Both the position numbers and the translations under genes were made by a program. 64,000 bases of DNA from Physcomitrium patens (taxonomy: Eukaryota > Streptophyta > Bryopsida > Funariales > Funariaceae), in contig NC_037256.1 of assembly GCF_000002425.4 (NCBI RefSeq), forward strand, positions 10,930,638 to 10,994,637, read 5' to 3'. This document shows, piece by piece, positions 22,560-32,416 of this stretch (its first letter is position 1; every line of letters starts with the position of its first letter). The notes under the pieces were generated by a model. It was not told the origin of the DNA, made no database searches, and saw nothing but the letters and a program-made list of their open reading frames with translations.

Positions 22560-25500
22560 TGAATCTTATTTCTTTTATAGTGAAGATTTTTTATTCTTTA
22601 TCTTGATTTTGATGGATATCATTAATGAAAAGGCTCAATTCTCTTTGGTGTATTTGCAAGATTCTTTGTTGGCTTGTATGTGCATTCATTAATATTATAT
22701 TCATTGTTATGTGGTATGATTTACAATCTAGGAATACATGAGATATCTAGCTATAGAGAGTTTAGCTTTAACTTATTAGTTAAGCTCTAATAAGTGATTT
22801 ATTCCACTTTTAACGTATATACAAAGTCTTGGCTCTCAAAACCTCTTTACTTTATATAAAATGTCCAAATTGTAGCAAAATCCCACAAAATATATTTTTT
22901 CCTTCAAAGGATTTCTTCTTCTCAAATTTTAGAAATTCATATCTCTTGATTATTATCTACTTCTATGGGAAGAGGTGGCATTTGTCTTCTTCTCGAGATA
23001 TTCAGTGTGTTATATGGCTCAAGAAGAGACACATGAAATATGGAGTGGATCTTTATAAACTTTGATAGATGTAATCAATAAGCAATAAGATTGACTTATT
23101 TACAAATACGAAAAGGTTAAAGCCTATGATAATCTAACTTGTCATAAGAACAAGTAGTCTTGATATTATGACGAAGTAATCATATCTTGTCACTTACATT
23201 GAATTGTAGTTGTTCCTTGTAATAGGCATCCACATTGATCTTTTGTCATTCTTGAGCTTCCTTTAATTGTGCCTTTATTATTGCATGTAATTTTAATAAA
23301 TAATTTTCTAAATCTTTTGCAGTAAAATTATCAATTTTTCAAAAGTCAAAAATATCAAATTATGGATGATAACTATCATTGATAAAAAAAATATATTTTT
23401 TGAATAGAAAAGTGTACTAAATTATTGTACACAAATTTTATCAATGGAAAAAGAGTTGTCCAATTATCTTGATAATAATTAATGGTACACCTTAAATACT
23501 ACTTCAAAATTTTATTCATCCATTCTATTTGTCTATCAATTTGAAGATAAAAAGCTGAAGAGAGCTTTATATCCACTTTTAGAATCTTAAAAAAGATTCT
23601 TCAAAATTTTGATATAAATTGAGTCTTCTTATTTGTTATAATAGCCTTCGATAATTCATGATAGGAATAGATATTGTGAAAAAAAAAAACTTAGCCATTT
23701 CTTCACCTTTGATAGATTATGTATATAATAAAAAATATGCCATTTTGATAAAAAAAATCTATTATCACGAATATAAAATCATATGAACTTGAGATTAAAA
23801 GATCTATCATAAAATCCATAGAAATAAAAGTCCATGGTTGTTCTAAAATAGATAATGATTGAAGGAATCCGTAAGATCAATGGCAAGGAATTTTGGATCT
23901 TGAACAAATATTACATGATTGTACAAAGTCTTTGACTGCCTTCCACAATTGAAGCCACCAAAAATTTCTCAATGTTAATTTCAAAGTCTTATTGTATCTA
24001 AAGTGTCTAGCTACTAGAAAGTCATGACAAGCTTGAAGAATACATAATTAAGACTTACTTTCTAAAATGTATAATCATCTTTTAAAATAAATTAGATTAT
24101 TTTTGAAGTCAAATTTAGAAGTATCATGAAATTTAGAGGAATTATTCTTGATATCATATACAAGATGATCAAAGGACATACTTAATTGAATTTGCTTGAC
24201 AAATATTGAATCAATAGCCAATGTTGATTTTATTGCTTGAAAGTAAAAATACTTCAACTTTAGGACAATCATTCTTTATTGATCAAAAGATTCATTTTTT
24301 TCTTTAGATACAAGAAAAGAGTGTTTACAAAGAGCATCTAACAAACCTTGTTGTTTTTCAAGTTGATAAATAATTTTGAAATCAAATCTTGATAAAGACA
24401 TACTCCAACAAGCTTGGTGATGTTTCAAAATATGTGTCAATATGAAGTACTCAAGGTTCTTGTAATCTATATATATTATAACAAAATTCAAGGTACCTTC
24501 TAGATAATAATGCCATTCTTGAAATGAATCTATAATTGTAAGGAGCTCTATGTTATAAATCTCATGATTAATCATAATTACTAAAGAAATTCTAGAATAG
24601 AAAGCTACTATATGGAATTTGTTATTTGCTTCTATTTGTGACAATACTGCCTTCAAGGCAAATTTTGATGCATTTGTTTCTATAAAAAATGCCTTAGAGA
24701 AGTTAATACAATATAAGATTGAGGCAAAAGTAAATTCTTTTTTTAAAGCATCAAATGATGCTTTAGCTTCTTTACTCCACTTAAGTTAGTCTTTATAAAT
24801 CAAATGTATAAATAGAACTACAATTTGAGAAAAATTCTTTGATAATAATTGGCAAAGCCAAAAAGCATTCTATATCTCTTAATATTTTTAAAATCTTTTA
24901 ATCCATGATAGTTTTGACCTTCTTCAAATCCATTATTAGTCCTTTGTTAGAAATGATGTATATTAGAAAGTCAACTTAAATAGTATGGAATATATACTTT
25001 TCTAACTTAGCATATAATCCTATAACTCTAAATTTCTGTAACATATAAAAAATATAAATTTCATATTCTTTTATATTTTTAGAATACATTAAGATATCAT
25101 CTAAATAACAAATGATAAAATCATCAAGAAACTTATGAAAGATATCATTCATTAGATGTTGAAAAGCAACATATACATTTATGAGTCCAAAAGGCATGAC
25201 ATTATATTCAAAATGCCCATACCTAGTTTGAAATGAAAATTTTCATTCATCTCTTTCTTTAATGCATACCAAGTTATATACTCTTCATAGATCTATTTTT
25301 ATATAGATCTTTGCTTGATTAAGTTGATCAAGAAGTCTTAAAATCAAAGGTAGAAGATACCTATTGTTGATGGTGATCTTGTTAAACTCTCGATAATTCA
25401 CACATTTATAAAGATCCATTTTTTTTCACAAACAAAATAAGAGCCCTGACTAAAAGTATAGAATGGCATATGAAATTCTTACCCAAGTTTTGATTAATAT
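22560..25500 (-). pseudogene. E3 pol remnant: RT, RNase H, integrase, chromodomain
   Basis: RT about 25500-24900 includes a 73-codon open stretch at 25197-24976 beginning MPFGLIN, with an intact YLDD at 25107-25096. RNase H and connection lie at 24656-24276 (126 open codons, with EWHYYLEG and SMSLSRFDF). Integrase runs about 24060-22800 and the chromodomain is near 22750-22600 (NLANTPK). Other stops and frameshifts make it inactive overall. Chromodomain integrases direct insertion into heterochromatin, which suits a self-nesting insertion. Confidence 0.85.
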
Positions 25501-25799
25501 ATTTTTTGAGTTTAGCCAACTCATTTTGTGATAGGCTATAGATTAGTACAAATGGTGGTTGACTTCTTTTTTGAAGATCAATAGAACAATCATAAGAATA
25601 ATTCTTTCAAAGAATATTTACATTCTTCTTTTCAAAAATATCCTAAAAATCTTAATATTGACTAAAAATACCATTTGATATCTTTTCACTATAAAAAATA
25701 GGTGTGGTATATATATCAAAAGATGACCCTTCTTTTGCAGCATGCATGAAAGTTTTTGCATCGATTAGTAAGAATTTGGATGTGTTAGATTTATGTATT

Positions 25800-27340
25800 T
25801 TTACTTCACTAACAAAATTTTGGATTAAATTACTAAAAAAATTAAGTTTATAAGAAATCCAATTTAGTTGATAATTATACTTTTTTAATTAAGATAATTC
25901 TAAAATAATTGAATTGAATGGAGATCTTATTACATTAAATATTACTATACTATTATGATCTTTAATTGCTACATCTAAAGAAATAGCCTCATACGTTATA
26001 TTTCTAAAATATAGCAAATGATCATCTATGACTTCTACATGTATTGATTTAGTTTTTTTGACTAATGATATCTCTTGTTATTGACAAAATCTTCATCTAT
26101 AAAACAAGTTGAGGCTCTTAAATTTAACAAAGCTTTGTGGCTTTTTGGTTTTAAATAAACTTCTATTGTAAAACAAGGTAAGGGATTTGAAGAGAGAATA
26201 AGACCTTTATTAGGAGTTATACAAGATTCTAGCCGCATGGTCCCTATTATAGCTGAAAAAACTAGTTTTCCAACACATTGTCTTCTTTGGCAACCATTCT
26301 CTCATTGTAATTGTAATATTTCTTTGGACAATATTGAGCAATATATTTAGTTTCTCTAAAATATAAGTATAAGCCCCCTTGACATTGTCAATTCTTTTTC
26401 TGGTCTATGAGGGATTTAAAACATATTGTATCAATTTGCATTCATTTTGGCTTTAATGAATAAGTTTCTAAAAACTTGGGAAATGGCATCATTATTTGAC
26501 TTATTCCTATATAGTCAAATCTTTGTTCTTGATGTCTTTTAAATAATTGATTATTACATATAATGGCTTAAGTAATAAATTCTTTTAAAGTTTCTACTTT
26601 TGGCATTGTCAATAATAAATCTTTAACATTATCCTTCAATTCATATTGAAATTGATTGATAAGGACTTTGTCATTCCAGTCCATGTTTCAAACAAGGTTT
26701 TGAAATTCAGCAACATATATGGTGGCAAATTATGATTTTTATTATAAAGATAAAAGCTTAATCTGTACTACTATTTCTTGATTAATTTTTTTTTATATGT
26801 AGCCATAAACACTTCTAAGAATGAATTCAAATTATAAAGGAGTCACAAATCTTTTTTTATTAAAGATGTAAAACAAAAGAAAGGACTTCCTAATAAAAGT
26901 ATATTTATGAATCTAACTTGAATAAATCCATTAAGATATCGAAAGGGATGTAATCTTAGATAGAACTTGACTTGTTGCAAAATCCCTCAAAATTTTGATC
27001 TTGTTCCATCAAAATTCTGAGGCATACTAATTCTTGTCTCTACCATACTTGTAGAAGCAAAATTTTTGAAATTTGGTTGTGAGGTAGATCTACTTACTCC
27101 CTTCAACTACACAATTTTTTAACATAGACTCTAAACTTCTTCCATAGACAAAAGAATAGTACTCCATGATTTTCATTGAAAATATATAAGAATTCTATTC
27201 TTAAAATATTAAAAAGTTCATGAAGATTTGCAATAGTTACAAATCTATTCTCACTTCTATTGACAATAGCATCAACAATCTTTCATTCCATAAAAAATTC
27301 AAACAAATCCAAAAAATTAAATAGAAGAAAGTAATCTACA
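25800..27340 (-). pseudogene. E3 gag-protease remnant
   Basis: On the minus strand a gag region with KFDGTRSKF-like spelling (about 27000), capsid-like sequence, and a decayed zinc knuckle near 26400-26330 (first pair lost, H to Y). A protease-like segment follows with weak DLRAST spelling near 26110. Many stops. Homology is inferred from collinearity with E1 and E2. Confidence 0.65.
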
Positions 27341-27829
27341 ACTTCTAATATTAATTGAAAATTTTTATAAAGAAAAATAATCCACTCTCTTTAAGAAAAA
27401 AATCAATGTTACAAAATAAGATTATTTATTTAAAGGTGGATAATTTACAATCTTCAAAATACAACAATAGAAGTGGGATAATCCACTCACTTTTAAAATA
27501 AGATAAAAATAATAAATCAGTATTCTTATCAAATTAACAAGGTCATAAATCATAAAGAAAGAAATTCTTAATACACTCTTGTGTCACTCAAAAGAACTAA
27601 AAAGTCACTCAAAGATGATATGGTATTAAACTAGAATGACTATTGGCAAAGACAAGAAGATTAGAAAGTCTTAAAATAGGACTAAAGATTAGAAAGGCAT
27701 TGACAAGAATATATAAAGCTTCACTCTTGCATCCATAAATATTCTTAATTAAGAGCTATGTGGTGATGTCTTATAGTACCTCCAAAACGTGTTGACTTTG
27801 TAAGACATATATCTTAACTTATAAGATAA

Positions 27830-27830
<1 letters not shown>

Positions 27831-27872
<42 letters not shown>
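27831..27872. repeat. (TA)n expansion inside E3 LTR
   Basis: About 20 TA units replacing the ATATGTATGCCACATA stretch of the other LTR copy. It arose after insertion, because the paired LTR lacks it. Confidence 0.9.
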
Positions 27873-27875
<3 letters not shown>

Positions 27876-28067
27876 ATAATTAGCTTATTTTGTAAGCTAT
27901 CAATATGTAGTTAATGAATTGAGTAAGTTTTTAATCTATTAATCAACTACAAACACATGTAAAGTCAAAATAGCATCTATAAAGCTTCTAAGAACCTTCT
28001 CTAGAAAATATTATGAAATAAATCTATTTTAACTTACTTCTATTTAATGGTATTAGTAAATATTAAA

Positions 28068-28070
<3 letters not shown>

Positions 28071-28113
<43 letters not shown>
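28071..28113. repeat. (TA)n expansion near E3 terminus
   Basis: About 20 TA units eight bases from the outer end of the LTR; the other LTR has only a short ACTATATATG there. Confidence 0.9.
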
Positions 28114-28115
<2 letters not shown>

Positions 28116-28126
28116 ATGGCATTGAC

Positions 28127-28870
28127 CTTTCATCTTTAAACTTATAGATAAATAGAACAATTGAATTAAGTTCTAAAGTAGTATTTGAGATATACTATCA
28201 ACTATCATTAAGATGATTGAGCAATTCTTTTGCCATTAGTAGAGTTTGCATATAATAATTTGATACATTCTTTTGTTGAATAAATATTTTTTTTTCTAAT
28301 CATAGTTATTATTAATAACTTAACACTTTTATTTTTAAAAAAATTGATAATCTTACAAGATAAGATTTGACAAAGTTACATATTGTAATAAAGGTGAAAT
28401 TCAAAGAAGCTCAAGAATGACAAAAGATCAATTCAAATGTCTATCACAACAAACAACCACAATTCAAGGTGAGTAATAAGGTATGATTACTTCTTTGCAA
28501 TATTAAGATTGTTTATTCTTGTAACAAGTTGGATTATTATAGGCTTGGATCTTTTCTTATTTGTAAATGAATCAATCTAATTTCTTATTAATTACACCTA
28601 TTGGAATCAATGAAGATTCATCTAATATTTTATATATCTTTTTTTGAGCCATATAAAATAATTAATATACAAAGAAGACAAAAGAAGTATTTCATCCTAT
28701 TGAAGTAGAAAATAATAAAGAATTTGAGATCAAAGAAGTCTTAGATTCAAGGCAACACCAAAATAGGTTAGAGTATCTTATTTATTATAACAAATATGAT
28801 ATTAAAAAATGTATATAGAAACCAACCAAGAATCTTGGAAATGAAACGAAAAAGATTGAGGCTTGTTGTT
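28127..28870 (+). pseudogene. E2 pol remnant, 3' part: integrase C-terminus and chromodomain
   Basis: The continuation of the integrase cut at 21507. INYH, LPLVEFAYNN and IHSFVE correspond to the E1 sequence at 6470-6560. A chromodomain at about 28720-28870 (EVLDS, RLEYL, KPTKNLGNE) closes it. Decayed by stops. Confidence 0.8.
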
Positions 28871-28959
28871 GATAATGACATCCATCAAAACTAAGATGAA
28901 GGATAGTAAATCTTTTCTTTAAAAAAAATTACAATTTAGAAAAAAATTTAGTCAACCTT

Positions 28960-29460
28960 TTATCTTTGTTTATAATTATTGTATATTTGTAGCACTAAGT
29001 AGATAAAAAACTAACAGCTAGTAGATTCAATTCATGATCCATCATTTGCTTATTTATTAAACAAGTCATTATAATTATAAGAGCCTTTAAGATGACATAG
29101 TGAAGATAAAGACCTTCAAAGATGGCATGTCCTTCTTCAAATAGATGGGAAGATACAACCTATTTAATATCACGGCCTTAAAAGAGACTCTCAATGTTTG
29201 GTGATTTTCTAAGATGTAAGAATGACTCTTGATGGTGTTACAAATATTTTTTTGAAAGAAATTATAAAGGTTTTCATAATGATTAAATAACAAGGTGGTC
29301 TTCCTCTCTTAGAATGGAATATTATTGGTGGGTGAAAAGACCTATCAACTACCTTCAAAAGAAATAATGATCAAAGTATGTAAAAAATACAATTTGTCAT
29401 ATCTTAGACTTCTTCAATATGTGATCACCACTCTTCATGGAACTTATCCCTAGAAGGGAG
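28960..29460 (+). pseudogene. Extra 3' reading frame of E2, decayed
   Basis: Collinear with 7292-7750 of E1. Segments DGMSFFK, MGRYNLFNIT, LKETLNVW and LLMVLQIFF are visible. No intact start remains: the ATG of E1 corresponds to ATA here. Confidence 0.5.
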
Positions 29461-29465
29461 AATAA

Positions 29466-30004
29466 TATTATAGACATACCTACAATTATTCAAATAATAT
29501 GAATAAGTAGAAGTAAGTAAAAGTAGATTAAGTTGATAATATCTTATGGAAAAGCTTCTTAGAAGCTTCATAGATGCAATTTCATCTTTATACATGTCTA
29601 TATATGATTGATAGGTTAAAAACTTAGCTAGCAAGTTAGCAACATGTCACACATATTACTAGCTTGTAATATAAGTTAATAATATGGTACATACATAGGA
29701 AACTTGTCTTACAAGTTAAGACATGTGTCTTGCAAATTAGACACATATTAGAGGTTATATAGAATGTTGCCATGTAGTTCTTAAATAAATAGTATATGTA
29801 GAAGCAAGAGTGAATCCTTATTTATTCTTCTCAACTCCTTTTTTGCTTCTAGTCTAGTTTCAAGAATCTTTAATTTTCTAGCCTTTAGTAATAGTCATTC
29901 TAGTTTCTTATTAAATATATTTATTTTTATATTTTTAGTTTGTCATCTCTCTTTGATTCATTTTTTTTTACTTATATATCTTCTTTGACTTCTTATCTTC
30001 AACA
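29466..30004 (+). repeat. 3' LTR of E2
   Basis: Starts TATTATAG after a purine-rich AGAAGGGAGAATAA and ends ATCTTCAACA, a decayed form of GTCTTTGACA. The hAT-like transposase frame resumes directly after it. Confidence 0.85.
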
Positions 30005-31480
30005 ATCTTCTTTTAAAATTGAAGATGCAATAATATGAACAAATGGCTTATGCCAACAATCTACAAATAATTAGCAACTATTTTTTATTAGATTTGGGCA
30101 TTTATAATGGCACTAGATACATTGACTTGTCAAGGAACGTCATACCTTAATCTTTGTTGTTGATTAATTTGGAAAAAAGTATTGTATAATTTGTAAATCA
30201 TGGTTATTCCTATTTAAGACAGTCGTATAGACATAATTCAATATAATCTAATCATCAAACTATTGAATGTGATTGTGCCATCCTAGAAAACATCAATGAT
30301 TGCATGTACGTTTGATGGTGCTCAAAACATAATTAGATATTTGCGAGGTATATTGACTTATTTGAAACAAAGTAATATAGTGGATATTTTTTGCATGTGG
30401 TGCATATTGCATCAACTCAATATTATGATGCAATTGATGCATGAAGAGTTGGACAAGAAAAAAATTTAAAGTGATTTTAATGGAATCATTGATCACTTAC
30501 ATCAACACCAAAACATGATTGCAGCAATAAGAGTTATATGTCTAATTATTTTTAAAGTTCACTAGCTATGCATGTATGATGTTAGTTTCTTCTTGTCAAA
30601 TTGTTGCATTAAAATCATAAGTCATTTTAATAACTACAAGAAAATAACAACACAAGACACAAAAAATCTACAATATTTTGGTGGATTTTAAACCAAATCA
30701 TATGTTGTATTATTGAAGAAATCAAGACCATTATTATGCATTTACAAGAAAAGATAACATTGTTGAACAAGTAAGAATCAAAGAATATATAGCTTTGTAT
30801 CTAATTAATCACATAGAATTTAATTGAGATCTTTGATTTCATTGCTCAATATAATAATGATAATGAAGTGGTGTATATTGTCTTAGATAATCTTTGGGTG
30901 CTTGCCACCAAAAACATTGTCATGCTTGAAAATATCCACCTCTTTTGTATATAAGAGTTGTATAAGCTTAATAATATTATTAAAAAATAACTTGTTAATG
31001 TAGTAGCAAACATGATGCTATACATTATAGAAGGTCTTGGAGAAATTATTGCAATGCATGATTTCAAGAATGGTACAAGCAACAAACTTGATTTGCCACA
31101 CAAATTAATCTTATTGATAAGTCAAGACTTATCCGCATTAATAATTACGCAAATAAAACGCTTGAAGGCATTCTTTCAATGGATCAATGAGAAGATTAAT
31201 TTGATTTGCATGTAGTCTAAGCAGCTATTATTTGAATATGCAATCAATATTATATTAAAGAAGTATGTAGATAGGTATAAAAATAACACTCCTTTTAATC
31301 TTGCTTGGACATTACCAAGCTTAAAAGATAAGTATTCTAAATTGGTCAAATTTGTTGGTAGCTTAGTAGCAATCTTCTCAAACATAGCAATAGTTGAATG
31401 AAACTCCCTAATTTTAAAATATAAAAAAGATGATTTTTATAAATCCATGATCAATTTTATTCTATAAGATATTGTCAATG
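30005..31480 (+). pseudogene. hAT-like transposase, C-terminal part
   Basis: Recognisable blocks in order: YEQMAYANNLQIIS (about 30036-30080), WAFIMALD with GTSYL (about 30085-30145), the TFDGAQNI block near 30310, CMWCILHQLNIMMQ (about 30394-30436), and a C-terminal block with KLVKFVGSLVAIFSN then ILKYKKDDF (about 31335-31450). The last resembles the dimerisation region of hAT transposases, where a conserved SERxFS-type core is expected. Several frameshifts and stops. Subfamily placement is from memory and unverified. Confidence 0.6.
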
Positions 31481-31673
31481 ATATCCAAATCAGTAAAATA
31501 AATAGAATGTGCCTATAATATTGGGCCTTAATCATTATATCTTATTTTATCCATTAATATTTTTACATCCTTTAAAATGGTCTTCAAGAAGGCATTTATT
31601 GAGTTGATGCATAATCTACCTAATCTTAAACATGCCAAATGCTTAATCTAAGCCAAATTAGGTGGATTAGATA

Positions 31674-32416
31674 TTTTCTATATTAAAAAGACTATTTATA
31701 ATACATTATAATGATATATAAAATATATTTTTTTTATACTAAGAATTAATTTGTAGCATATTATTATTATAATATTTAAAATATAAGGTGGGATTTTTCT
31801 ATGACATTACTAAAGTAGTCCTTGCTTATACAATTATGATATATAAATATCATTTTTAACAAAGATAAATTTTTAGATAAAGATAAATTTAAATAAGTTA
31901 TAATTTTATAATTTATTTTTATTTAGCTATAAAATTTAATCGAAAATAATGTGATTAATAAATATAAGATAATTATAGTATTTTTTTAGTACATATTGTA
32001 ATACATTGTTTTCTTTTCTTTTCTTTTCTTTTTGAACAAATGACTTGAAATAGATGATCTTTCACTATAACCAAGATGATAAAAGTAGATTCTTTTCTTT
32101 GCAACAACAAATAATCTCTACTATGATCCATTTGACATACTCTTTGTTTTAACCTATTATCATTTCAATCAAACTAAAAAATAGTTTTATATCTCCTACT
32201 AATCATTTATTTTGAAATTATATTCTAATCATGTATTTGCAGACCATTTTTTAATATAAATTCATTTTTTTATCAAATTTTATATTAGTTTATTATTTTT
32301 TTTTATCTTCTTTACCATCATTTTCTTTTTCTTTTTCTATTACATAGACAAATAATAATCAAGTAAAAACCAATTGCAATCAATATGGCTTAGTGTTCTA
32401 TGAACATAATGTACTC
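31674..32416. other. AT-rich spacer
   Basis: AT-rich, with pyrimidine-rich runs near 32010-32030 and 32300-32340. No domain recognised. It separates the nested repeats from the DUF630/DUF632 remnant. Confidence 0.6.

Larger units (their letters stand above)
21508..28121 (-). mobile_element. Ty3/gypsy chromovirus E3, inserted in E2 integrase
   Basis: A full-length element on the minus strand. The 3' LTR is 21508-22031 and the 5' LTR about 27534-28121. Reading leftwards on the minus strand: leader, gag (about 27340-26150), protease (about 26150-25800), RT, RNase H, integrase, chromodomain, the extra 3' frame, and a purine-rich tract at about 22032-22045. It is the best preserved of the three in the RT region, which retains YLDD. 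It is the youngest by position, since it interrupts E2. Confidence 0.9.
27534..28121 (-). repeat. 5' LTR of E3
   Basis: Same sequence as 21508-22031 but longer (588 against 524 bp). Most of the difference is two TA expansions. It ends on the plus strand with CTATGGCA at 28121, the complement of the TGCCATAG start. Confidence 0.8.
16984..30004 (+). mobile_element. Ty3/gypsy chromovirus E2, interrupted by E3
   Basis: LTRs at 16984-17523 (540 bp) and 29466-30004 (539 bp) align along their length, including the shared terminus (GTCTTTGACA at the 5' copy, decayed at the 3' copy). The internal part runs gag-pol to 21507, is broken by E3 (21508-28121), and resumes in the integrase at 28127. The flanks GTTTC (16979-16983) and ATCTT (30005-30009) differ only by transitions, which fits a decayed 5-bp duplication but does not prove it. 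All reading frames are broken. The element lies inside the transposase of the hAT-like transposon. Confidence 0.85.
16181..31673 (+). mobile_element. hAT-like DNA transposon, split by nested chromoviruses
   Basis: Imperfect terminal inverted repeats lie at 16181-16199 (TGTCTAATTTGCCTAATCT) and, inverted, 31655-31673 (TATCTAATCCACCTAATTT). They agree at 14 of 19 positions and the other five differ by transitions. Between them a transposase-like frame begins at 16411, is cut at 16983 by E2, and resumes at 30005. Without the insert the element would be about 2.5 kb. Three subterminal TRTCTAACTTT boxes lie at a 23-bp period (16260-16316). I could not find a convincing 8-bp target duplication, so the exact ends are tentative. 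Confidence 0.65.

Noticed and set aside
16979-30009. A firm target duplication for E2
   Set aside because: GTTTC and ATCTT are compatible only after three transitions, so I do not claim it; E2 ends rest on the LTR alignment and the split transposase.
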